Below, in pieces: positions 6,252 through 13,700 of a stretch of DNA of 19,506 nt. The DNA is from Gemmatimonadota bacterium (GTDB lineage Bacteria; Gemmatimonadota; Gemmatimonadetes; Gemmatimonadales; GWC2-71-9). The stretch lies in assembly GCA_003221825.1 (NCBI GenBank), contig QHUE01000102.1:1-19506 (forward strand). The letters run 5' to 3'. The position numbers were made by a program, and so were the translations under genes. The notes beneath the pieces are model-generated. The model had not been told where the DNA came from. It saw only the letters and a program-made list of their open reading frames with translations, and made no database searches. Each line of letters opens with the position of its first letter. Within the stretch, counting starts at the first letter, position 1.

Positions 6252-7397
6252 CTACTGCCGGTAGAGCCGTTCGGCGTGGGCTCCGGCCGATGCCTGCACC
6301 TCGCTGATGGGCGCCGGCCTGCCGTAGGCGCGTTCGAACGCGCGCTGGATCGCCGGCGCCGTCTTCTTGTCCGTCTTGTTCACCAGCACGATCGCGGCGC
6401 CGCCCCACCCTGCTCCGGTCAGTCGTGCCCCGAGCGCACCGGCCCGCTTGGCCGCGGCAACCACCGTGTCGAGCTCGGGTGAGCTGCACTCGTACAGGCG
6501 CCGACACGATTCGTGAGACTCATACAGCAGCTTCCCGAATTGCTTGAGCTTCCCTTGCCGCAGCAGCTGCGCGGCGAAGCGCGTGCGCGCGGTCTCACTG
6601 ACGACGTGCACCGCCCGCGAGCGCAGCGGCTCACGCAGCGCGCGCTTGAGGCGCGGCAACCACTCCACCGGCCAGCTCGCCAACCAGGCCAGCTCTGGCA
6701 GCTCGATTTTAAGGCGCTTCACCGCTTCCTCGCACTCGGCGCGACGCTGGTTCAGCCCACCGGTAGACAGATCGTGGCGTTTGCCGGTGTCCACGAGGAG
6801 CAGCCGCGCGCCAAAGCCAATCTGGGTCGCCTCGAGCGACGCGCATTCGAACAGCAGCGCGTGACCACGTTTCCCCAGCGCCGAGATCGTCTGATCCATG
6901 ACGCCGCAGCGCACCCCGACGTGGTCGTGCTCGGCGCGGAATGCGACCCCGGCGATCTGCCGCGGCGCGAGCGATGGCGCGAGCGCCGTCGCCGCCGCGA
7001 CGGCGAGTGCGGCGGACGACGACAGCCCCGCCCCGATCGGCACGTCGGACGCGACCGCGATGCGCACCGAGCCATCGGGGGGCACCACGTCGAGCGACCA
7101 CAACTCCCGCAACACGCCGGCGAGGTAGGCGGCCCAGCCCTCGGGCAGCTCCTCCTGCCATTTGACACGCACGACGCTGTTGTCGCGCGTCGAAACCGCC
7201 TCGAGGACTCCAGAGTCGCCGGGCGCACCGGGGCCGATCGCCGCGGTCGCGCGTTGCGCGATGGCAATCGGCAGGACCGGACCACCGTTATAGTCGGTGT
7301 GTTCGCCGATGAGATTGACGCGACCCGGGGCCGACGCCGCAGCCCTAGGTGTTGTCCCAAACGTTTTGCGAAACAGGTCTATCGCGGGTCGTGGCAT
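6252..7397 (-). CDS. galK: Galactokinase
   Basis: The 381-residue GHMP-family kinase phosphorylates alpha-D-galactose at C1 using ATP, the first committed step of the Leloir pathway in the cytoplasm. Visible motifs are the galactokinase signature APGRVNLIGEHTDYNGG (23-39), the ATP-binding PIGAGLSSSAAL, the CGVMDQ motif carrying the catalytic Asp, a substrate-loop GKRHDLSTGG, and the C-terminal GHMP motif LTGAGWGGAAIVLV. Length is normal for the family. ATG 7397 was preferred; an in-frame TTG at 7421 would add eight residues (MHRFKVKL) with no better ribosome site. It stands alone, convergent with the Ig-like lipoprotein gene and divergent from the FadL-like gene, with no other Leloir gene in the window. 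Confidence 0.93.
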   Translation of the reverse strand: MPRPAIDLFRKTFGTTPRAAASAPGRVNLIGEHTDYNGGPVLPIAIAQRATAAIGPGAPGDSGVLEAVSTRDNSVVRVKWQEELPEGWAAYLAGVLRELWSLDVVPPDGSVRIAVASDVPIGAGLSSSAALAVAAATALAPSLAPRQIAGVAFRAEHDHVGVRCGVMDQTISALGKRGHALLFECASLEATQIGFGARLLLVDTGKRHDLSTGGLNQRRAECEEAVKRLKIELPELAWLASWPVEWLPRLKRALREPLRSRAVHVVSETARTRFAAQLLRQGKLKQFGKLLYESHESCRRLYECSSPELDTVVAAAKRAGALGARLTGAGWGGAAIVLVNKTDKKTAPAIQRAFERAYGRPAPISEVQASAGAHAERLYRQ

Positions 7398-7401
7398 GAG
7401 T

Positions 7402-7430
7402 TTGACTTTGAATCGGTGCAATGCTACCGT
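7402..7430 (+). promoter_or_regulatory. Putative sigma-70 promoter of the FadL-like operon
   Basis: TTGACT (7402-7407, five of six matches to the -35 consensus) is followed after 17 nt by TACCGT (7425-7430, three of six matches at -10). Transcription would begin near 7437. A GGAG ribosome site at 7469-7472 lies 7 nt before ATG 7480. The element lies in the 82-bp region shared with the divergent galK gene. The -10 is weak. Confidence 0.35.
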
Positions 7431-7479
7431 ATCGCGGCCGGATTCACCATCTACCTAATTCTGCGTTTGGAGAATGCGT

Positions 7480-8871
7480 ATGCGGCGGTTTGCGTTGTTG
7501 CTGCTCGCCGGAGCCCCTGCGCTTGTCGCCGCGCCCCTCCGCCCGCTCGCCGGGCAAGGGTTTGGCGTGTACGAGCACAACACGTGCGCGATGGGCCGGG
7601 CCGGCGTGACCGCCGCCAGGCCCTGCGCGGACGGCTCCGCCATCTACTTTAGTCCCGCCGGACTGGCCGGGCTCGCCGGCACACATGTCAGCGCTGGCGT
7701 GACGCTGATCGGGGCGCAAGGCAGTTTTACCGACGACTTCCTGGACACCCAGAGCGACCTCAAGAACCCGCTGATCCCCGTTCCCAACATCTACATCACC
7801 CGCGCCGTCAGCCCGAAGGTGACGGCCGGGATCGGGTTGTACGCGCCGTACGGCCTCGAAACTAAGTGGGATGCCAACAATTTCGCGGGCCGCTTCCTCG
7901 GCTACAACACCAACATCCGCTCGATCTATATCCAGCCGACGATCGGCTATCAGGTCAGCCCGAAGCTGAAGTTCGGGTTCGGCGTCGCCTACATCACCAG
8001 CCACCTCAAGCTGCGCCAGCGGGCGGATCTGTCCACCCAGCTGGTCCCCGATGCGCTGCGCATCCCGGCGGGCCTGCCGGTCGGCACGACATTCGCGATG
8101 CTGGGCGTGGCGACGGGCACCGACTTCGCGGACGCCACGCTCGACGCGAGCGGGAGCGGATTCGCCGTGAACTTCGGCGCGATCCTGCAGGTGAATGACA
8201 AGTTGAGCATCGGCGGGCACTGGCTCACGCGGAAACGGATCGACTACGACGGCGACGCCAAGTTCGCGCCGATCGCGACCGGCCTGGTTCTCCCGGTCGC
8301 CGTCGGGCCGCTGCCGACGGGCACGCCGGTCGATGCGGTGCTCGCGCCGGAGTTCGCGCCCGGCGGCCCGCTATCAAACGGGGCCGTCTCGACGTCGATC
8401 ACCATGCCGCCGCAGGGAACGTTGGGCTTCGCCTACAAGGTCAGCGACGCGTGGTCGGTCATGGCGGATTATCAGTACGTCGTGTGGGGCTGGTTCAACG
8501 ACGTCGACATCAACTTCGCCAACGCCGGCACGCCCGACTTGGCCCTGCGTCCGCAGAACAAGGACACGCACGGCTTCCGGTTCGGCACCGAGTACCAGTA
8601 CAGCGCGAAGGTCCAGCTGCGCGGCGGCTACCTGTATCACACCGCGGCCTCACCGCCGCAGTTCGTGACGCCGCTGCTCCCCGAAGGCTCGCGCAACGAA
8701 TTCACGGCCGGCGCAGGAATCGCGCTGTCGCCGCATTGGCACGCGGATCTCGCGTATCAGTTCATAAAACAGAGCGATCGGCGCGGCACGGTGAACCTTG
8801 CCTGGGGCAACACTGGTCTCTACCAATTCTCGGCCCATCTGTTCGCGGCCGGTGTGGCCATCACTTTCTGA
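7480..8871 (+). CDS. FadL/TodX-family outer-membrane channel for hydrophobic substrates
   Basis: The 463-residue product belongs, by pattern, to the FadL/Toluene_X family: 14-strand outer-membrane barrels that admit fatty acids or other hydrophobic compounds. It has a signal peptide (MRRFALLLLAGAPALVAAP, cut near residue 25). Then comes the plug-domain motif of the family, here as ARPCADGSAIYFSPAGLAGL; the usual form is NPAGL. Repeated amphipathic strands run to a terminal VAITF with Phe at the last position. ATG 7480 was preferred to ATG 7474 because GGAG at 7469-7472 is 7 nt from it. It is the first gene of a three-gene operon, 13 bp from the SGNH lipoprotein. The substrate is unknown. Confidence 0.85.
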   Translation: MRRFALLLLAGAPALVAAPLRPLAGQGFGVYEHNTCAMGRAGVTAARPCADGSAIYFSPAGLAGLAGTHVSAGVTLIGAQGSFTDDFLDTQSDLKNPLIPVPNIYITRAVSPKVTAGIGLYAPYGLETKWDANNFAGRFLGYNTNIRSIYIQPTIGYQVSPKLKFGFGVAYITSHLKLRQRADLSTQLVPDALRIPAGLPVGTTFAMLGVATGTDFADATLDASGSGFAVNFGAILQVNDKLSIGGHWLTRKRIDYDGDAKFAPIATGLVLPVAVGPLPTGTPVDAVLAPEFAPGGPLSNGAVSTSITMPPQGTLGFAYKVSDAWSVMADYQYVVWGWFNDVDINFANAGTPDLALRPQNKDTHGFRFGTEYQYSAKVQLRGGYLYHTAASPPQFVTPLLPEGSRNEFTAGAGIALSPHWHADLAYQFIKQSDRRGTVNLAWGNTGLYQFSAHLFAAGVAITF

Positions 8872-8884
8872 GGAACGGCGACTC

Positions 8885-10132
8885 ATGATTCGGACCACTC
8901 GATACTCGGCCGCGGTCCTCGGGCTCGTCCTCGTTGCTGCGGCCTGCAACAACGACGAGCTGATCCGGCCGTACGCGATCACACCGGTCGATGCGCTGTT
9001 CGACCGGTACGTCTCGATGGGAAACTCGATCACCGCGGGCTTCCAATCGGGCGGAATCAACGACAGCACGCAGCTGCAATCGTATGCCGTGCTGCTCGCG
9101 CGCGCGATGCGATCGCCGTTCTATTCGCCGCTGCTGAACAAGCCGGGGTGCCCGCCGCCGTTCACGAACGTGTTTACGCAAACTCGGTTGACCCCGCCCA
9201 ATTACCCACCGAGTACCGCAACGTCGTGTTATCTGCGCAAGATTCCCAATCCCCCGCCGCCCTTTATCAGCAACACCGCGGTGCCCGGTGCCGAGGTGAT
9301 CGACATTTACAAGAACCTCGACCCGACCTCGAACGCGAATTCGCTGACGCAGTTCTTCCTCGGCGGCCTGACCCAAACGCAGATGATGGAGCGGGCGCAG
9401 CCGACGTTCGTGACGGTCTGGATCGGTAACAACGACGTACTGGGCGCCGCCACGAACTCTGCCAACGCGGGGGACAGCACGCTCATCACACCGGTCGCGA
9501 CGTTCCAGGTCAACTACCACGCGATGTTGGACTCGATCGACGCCGCCGGCCCACAGGGCGTTGTCCTGATCGGCGTAGCGAACCTCGTGAGCGTCGCGAA
9601 TCGCACCGGGCTACCGCCGACTCAACCGCCGGCGAACGGTGTCCCATTCTTCTCGTACGGGTCGACATACTACGTGCTCGATGCGGCGGGGCAGATCCCC
9701 GGGCCGTTCACGGCGGCAGCGACGTGTGCGCCGCCACGTGGCGATTCCGTCCTCGTGCCATTCCCGTTGGGAGGAGCACTGATTGCGGGCGGCGGAACGC
9801 TGACGTGCAACGAACCCCAGACCATCCAACCCGCCGAGTTGGTCAAGCTCACTACGACGGTCGCGGCGTACAACACCTACATCTCCGCGCAGGCGGCGGC
9901 GCGCGGTTGGACCTACGTCGACCCCAATCCTGCGCTCGACTCGCTGCGCGTCATTCCGACCCAGGTCGCGTTCTTCCCGGCTTTCAATGCGCCGTGCGCC
10001 TCCAACCCCTTTGGGCTGGCGTTTAGCTGTGATGGGATCCACCCGAGCGCCGCCGCGCATCGGCTGCTCGCGCAGAAGCTGCGGCTCGCCATTAACGCGG
10101 CCTATACGACGAATATTCCGCCGATCCCCTGA
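8885..10132 (+). CDS. SGNH/GDSL-family hydrolase lipoprotein
   Basis: The 415-residue product has a lipoprotein signal ending VAAAC (Cys21). The SGNH-fold blocks are visible: block I GNSITAGF (Ser48 nucleophile, with Asn where GDSL enzymes have Asp), block III WIGNND with its oxyanion-hole Asn, and block V CDGIHPS with the catalytic Asp-x-x-His. These enzymes hydrolyse esters, often lipid esters or acyl groups on glycans. It lies 13 bp behind a FadL-like channel. This pairing suggests hydrolysis of a lipidic ester at the outer membrane, followed by uptake through the channel; that is inference. The substrate cannot be read from sequence. The start ATG 8885 has AGGA about 10 nt upstream. Confidence 0.88.
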   Translation: MIRTTRYSAAVLGLVLVAAACNNDELIRPYAITPVDALFDRYVSMGNSITAGFQSGGINDSTQLQSYAVLLARAMRSPFYSPLLNKPGCPPPFTNVFTQTRLTPPNYPPSTATSCYLRKIPNPPPPFISNTAVPGAEVIDIYKNLDPTSNANSLTQFFLGGLTQTQMMERAQPTFVTVWIGNNDVLGAATNSANAGDSTLITPVATFQVNYHAMLDSIDAAGPQGVVLIGVANLVSVANRTGLPPTQPPANGVPFFSYGSTYYVLDAAGQIPGPFTAAATCAPPRGDSVLVPFPLGGALIAGGGTLTCNEPQTIQPAELVKLTTTVAAYNTYISAQAAARGWTYVDPNPALDSLRVIPTQVAFFPAFNAPCASNPFGLAFSCDGIHPSAAAHRLLAQKLRLAINAAYTTNIPPIP

Positions 10133-10164
10133 ACTCGGAGCGATACGGGCGGTACTAACTGGTA

Positions 10165-11295
10165 ATGAGGGGTATCGAGCGGTACAGGGCGGCAACGGCA
10201 ATCCCGTTGCCGCTTCTGCTTGCGGCGGTCTCGTCACTGCTGCCCCAGGTCACACAGGCACAGGCTGGCCCGCGCACCGATACGCCGCGCGCCGGGGCGC
10301 TGCGCTTCACGTTCGAGCCGGTGATCACGACGTGGGAGCGCGAGTTCACGGACAGCGGTCACGAGCAACGGATTGGCGCGTCGCTCCCCGCCCTGGTGTT
10401 CGTCCACTCCGAACGACGCGTCACGTCGTTCGGCCTCGACTTCGGCATCACGAATCGCCTCGCCGTCGGGGTCCGCGTGCCGCTGGTGCGCGTGAACGCG
10501 CGTGCCGCGTTTCCACTCGACAGCGCGGGCAAGCCGGCACCCGATAGCGCCGCCCAGGCGCTCGATTCCCTGCTCCAGGACACGACCTACGCGTTCGGTC
10601 CTATCGCCAACACCACGCGGCGGCTGCACTACTTTGCGGGGGACGTCGAGGTCGAGGCCAAGTACCGCGCTGTGGAATCCCGCAACTACGCGCTCAGTGG
10701 CGCGCTGGTCGTGCGGCTGCCGACGGGTCACCAAGACGACCCCAACGGGTTGTTCGACCTCTCCACCGGCGATCATCAGACCGACATCGAGATTCAGATC
10801 GCGCAGGAGCTGACGCTGTTCGACCGGCTCTGGCTCAACGCGCTGGTGCGCGGCACGCGCCAACAACCGGGGACGCGCACGCGCCGCGTGGGACCGCAGT
10901 CGGTGCTGCTGCTCCCGCGCGCCGCGTTGGCCACGCTCGACTGGGATCCGGGAGACTACTTCGGTGTCGATGTCGCACCGCTGTATCGCTTTTCCAGGGA
11001 ATTCGGCGTGGGATTCACGGCGGGCTACTACACCCAAACGCGCGACCGCTACACCTACCGGTCGGCGCAGGATTCCGTCGATGTCGCGACGCGGCTCGGC
11101 ACGCCCGTCTCCGCGGCGGTGCTCGACGCCGGTACAGGAGTACGCTGGGTGCGCCTGGGCTTCGCCATGACCTACGTCGGATCGGATGTCGAAGGGAGCC
11201 TGTCGTTCGAGCAGACGGTCAGCGGTTCGGGTGGGCTCGTACCGGTGGCGTCGGTGTTCCGGATTGTGATGCGGACTTCTCGCTGGCCGTTTTGA
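10165..11295 (+). CDS. Outer-membrane beta-barrel protein of unknown function
   Basis: The 376-residue product has a signal peptide (cut after VTQAQA, about residue 34). Many alternating strands follow (e.g. FGLDFGITNRLAVGVRVPL, ALSGALVVRLPTG, FGVDVAPLYRFSREFGVGF), ending in Phe, as outer-membrane barrels do. I recognise no specific family; it resembles proteins usually labelled putative OMP or transporter. It starts 32 bp after the SGNH lipoprotein stop with a poor ribosome site, so it is probably co-transcribed and perhaps coupled. Its last 77 bp overlap the convergent 3' end of recN. Confidence 0.75.
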   Translation: MRGIERYRAATAIPLPLLLAAVSSLLPQVTQAQAGPRTDTPRAGALRFTFEPVITTWEREFTDSGHEQRIGASLPALVFVHSERRVTSFGLDFGITNRLAVGVRVPLVRVNARAAFPLDSAGKPAPDSAAQALDSLLQDTTYAFGPIANTTRRLHYFAGDVEVEAKYRAVESRNYALSGALVVRLPTGHQDDPNGLFDLSTGDHQTDIEIQIAQELTLFDRLWLNALVRGTRQQPGTRTRRVGPQSVLLLPRAALATLDWDPGDYFGVDVAPLYRFSREFGVGFTAGYYTQTRDRYTYRSAQDSVDVATRLGTPVSAAVLDAGTGVRWVRLGFAMTYVGSDVEGSLSFEQTVSGSGGLVPVASVFRIVMRTSRWPF

Positions 11296-12931
11296 GCAGC
11301 TCGATCGCATGGCGCCGCGCGGTCGCCATGTCGGCATCGCCCAACATCCGCGCGATCTCCTTTACCCTCCCCTCACCCTCCACAACCTCCACGTCACTCG
11401 TCGCCAGGCCACCCTTCTTTCCCTTTGCAACCACGAGATGCTGGTCGGCGTACACGGCAATCTGGGGCAAGTGCGTGATGACGAGCGCCTGACGGCCTTC
11501 ACGCGACACATCCATCAACGCCTCGCCGACGCGGCCGCCCACCTCACCGCCGATACCTTGATCGACTTCGTCGAACACCAGGGTTGGGACGACGTCGTGC
11601 GATGCCAGCACCACCTTCAGCGCCAGCATGAGCCGCGAGATCTCGCCACCTGACGCCACCCTGGCCAACGGTCTTGCCTCGAGCCCCTCGTTGAGCTTCA
11701 CGTCGAAGACGATGTCCTCTGCCCCTCGTGCGTCGTGCGTCGTGCGTCGTAACAGCCGTGCCTCGAAACGCCCGCCCTCCATGCCCAGTGATGGCAGCAG
11801 CCTGTTGACCGCCCGCCCCAGTTTCTTGGCTCCCGCCGTGCGCTTCTCAGTAAGCGCAGTGCACGCGCGCGCGAATTCATCGGACGCCGTTGCCCGATCC
11901 GCCGCGATGCTGCGCAGGTCGAGGTCCGCCGTGTCGAGCAGCTCGAGCTCGCGCGCGGCGGCGTCGCGCGCGGCCAGCACATCGGCGATGCTCGGCCCGT
12001 GCTTCTGCTGCAGCCGAAACAACAGATCGCGCCGCTGCTCCACCGTGTTCAGGCGCTCGGGGTCCGCCTCGATCTCGCTCGCGTACAGGCGCGCCGCCTG
12101 CGCCAGCTCCGCCGCGCCGGCAAACGCCGAGTCGAGCAGCTCCTGCCACTTGCCGAGCGACGGATCGACGCGCAGCAGGCTCGCCAGGATCTTCTGCGCT
12201 TTCGTGAGCCCGGCCGCGTCCACCGTCTCCTCCAGCTCGCGCGCCAGGCGGCCCAGCTCCTCGGCGTGCGCCAGCCGCTTGGCTTCGACCTCCAACGTCT
12301 CGTCCTCACCCAGCTTCGGCTTGGCGCGCTCGATCTCCTGGAGCACATGCCGCAGATAGTCGGCCTTGCGCCGGACGTCGGCCTGACGCGTGGTCAGCTC
12401 CGCCTCGCGTGACTCCAGCTCTTTGAAGCGGGTATACGCGTCTCGCACCGCGACGCGCTCCACGTCGGCGTCGGCGTATGCATCGAGCATGTCGCGCTGC
12501 GCGTCGGGACGGAGCAGCGACTGCGTCTCGTGCTGGCCGTGCAGGTCCACGAGCAGCGCGCCGATCTCGGCGAGTACACCGATCGTGGTGGGCGAACCGT
12601 TCACCCAGGCGCGCGACTTCCCTTCGCGCAGCACTTCGCGCTTCAGAACGAGTCTCCCCTCCTCCAATTCGATTCCCAACGCCGCGAAGGGTGGAAGCAG
12701 ATGACGATGGACCGCTGAGACAAACTCGAACGCGCCCTCGACGATCGTCTTCTCGGCGCCGGGGCGCACCACGTCGGCTGATGCGCGCTCCCCGAGCAGC
12801 AGGGCGAGCGCGTCGACGACCAGCGATTTCCCGGCGCCGGTTTCGCCCGTGAGGACGTTGAGGCCAGGCTGGAGGGGAAGCGTTACGTCGGCAATGACGG
12901 CGAGATCGCGGACCCGAAGCTCGGTCAGCAC
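11219..12931 (-). CDS. recN: DNA repair ATPase RecN
   Basis: The 570-residue SMC-like ATPase acts in recombinational repair of double-strand breaks. Visible features are Walker A GETGAGKS (about 30-37), a long coiled-coil arm in the middle (about 150-370, including the VDLHGQHETQSLL motif before it), the ABC signature LARVASGGEISRLMLALK, Walker B TLVFDEVDQGIGG, and the H-loop VITHLPQIA. The length is close to the family norm of 550-560. The GTG start at 12931 follows a GGGGTGAGG ribosome site. The last roughly 20 residues (from SASQSG) are a Pro/Arg-rich tail lying inside the 3' overlap with the convergent barrel gene. A 7-bp tandem repeat occupies a variable loop before the signature motif. 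It is the last gene of the housekeeping operon, 48 bp after nadK. Confidence 0.96.
   Translation of the reverse strand: MLTELRVRDLAVIADVTLPLQPGLNVLTGETGAGKSLVVDALALLLGERASADVVRPGAEKTIVEGAFEFVSAVHRHLLPPFAALGIELEEGRLVLKREVLREGKSRAWVNGSPTTIGVLAEIGALLVDLHGQHETQSLLRPDAQRDMLDAYADADVERVAVRDAYTRFKELESREAELTTRQADVRRKADYLRHVLQEIERAKPKLGEDETLEVEAKRLAHAEELGRLARELEETVDAAGLTKAQKILASLLRVDPSLGKWQELLDSAFAGAAELAQAARLYASEIEADPERLNTVEQRRDLLFRLQQKHGPSIADVLAARDAAARELELLDTADLDLRSIAADRATASDEFARACTALTEKRTAGAKKLGRAVNRLLPSLGMEGGRFEARLLRRTTHDARGAEDIVFDVKLNEGLEARPLARVASGGEISRLMLALKVVLASHDVVPTLVFDEVDQGIGGEVGGRVGEALMDVSREGRQALVITHLPQIAVYADQHLVVAKGKKGGLATSDVEVVEGEGRVKEIARMLGDADMATARRHAIELLKTASEKSASQSGTPTPPVRAHPNR
11727..11750. 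repeat. Heptamer tandem repeat (CGTGCGT x3.4) inside recN
   Basis: CGTGCGT is repeated exactly three times (11727-11733, 11734-11740, 11741-11747), followed by CGT. In recN it encodes RRTTHDARG in a loop between two core strands. Gain or loss of one unit would shift the frame. Confidence 0.85.
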
Positions 12932-12979
12932 GGCCTCACCCCCTGACCTCGCTGTTTCGTAAAAGCAAACGCGGGGAAC

Positions 12980-13700
12980 TCATTTACGAGTTCGATCGCT
13001 CAGGTCTCCCCAGTGCAGCTTCTTGCGCAGCCGCTTGAAGAAGCTCTCGGGGCCGAGGCGAATGAGCACAATCGGCCGCTCGGCGCGGCGCACCTCGAGC
13101 CGCTCACCGGGCTCCACCCGCCGACATCGAATACGCGGTCGAGCCGGTGGGCGTACTGACGATGATCCCGTCGGCCGAATACTGGGCCACCTCATCGCCG
13201 TCAACCGACACCTTGAGCCGGACGACGCGCGCCACGCCACCCTTGTGCACGACGACGTCGTTGAGCACGAGGGGTTCAACCCTGCCGCCCCCCCCCTTGG
13301 CGCCCTTGCCGGTAATTGTTGATTGGAGCGCGAGGCGCGGCTCGGTCGTGTACGCATGGCGCACGATCGCGTCCAGCGCCCAGTCGAGCGTATCGGGCGC
13401 CGCGGTCGTGAGAAATCCCACGCGGCCGAGATTCAGGCCCAGGATCGGCGTGTCGGCGCCATTCAGGAGACGCGCACCGCGGAGCAGCGTGCCGTCGCCG
13501 CCGAGCGTGATGAGGCAGTCGAGCGCGGCGGGCGCCGCGCTGATGGGGGGAGGCGCCGCGCCGTCACCCGCCGGCCACAGTGCCTGGATGCGCTCCTCGC
13601 TGTAGAGCTTGAGTCCCACGCTCGACGCCTTCTGCTGCAGCGTCGCGAGGAAAGCGCCAAGATCCGGATAGTTGGGGTTCCCGACGACCCCGACGTTCAT
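12980..13700 (-). pseudogene. nadK: NAD kinase gene with internal deletion and frameshift
   Basis: NAD kinase makes NADP from NAD and ATP. From ATG 13700 (overlapping the dxs stop as ATGA) the frame reads as a normal NadK: GGDGT (67-71), LGRVGFLT (91-98), LVLNDVVVHKG (144-154), IIVSTPTGSTAYSMSAGG (179-196), then stops after 198 residues (TGA at 13104-13106). The expected next block, roughly 30 residues normally containing the 'TPISPHTL...RPLV' segment, is absent. The C-terminal part continues at once in another frame, VEPGERLEV ... GPESFFKRLRKKLHWG, to a stop at 12980. The junction is at about 13111-13122. The kinase would not be functional as written. A base-count error alone does not explain this, because a whole block is missing. 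Confidence 0.85.
13288..13296. repeat. C9/G9 homopolymer tract in nadK
   Basis: Nine consecutive C on the plus strand encode Lys-Gly-Gly-Gly-Gly (135-139) on the nadK strand, just before the conserved LVLNDVVVHKG motif. The frame is intact across the run. Such tracts are prone to slippage in cells and to length errors in sequencing. Confidence 0.9.

Noticed and set aside
5062..6507. A 481-codon open frame on the minus strand opposite the Ig-like lipoprotein
   Set aside because: The composition is Arg/Gly/Asp-rich without motifs; it crosses into galK out of frame and the plus-strand protein has a clear lipobox and Ig domain.
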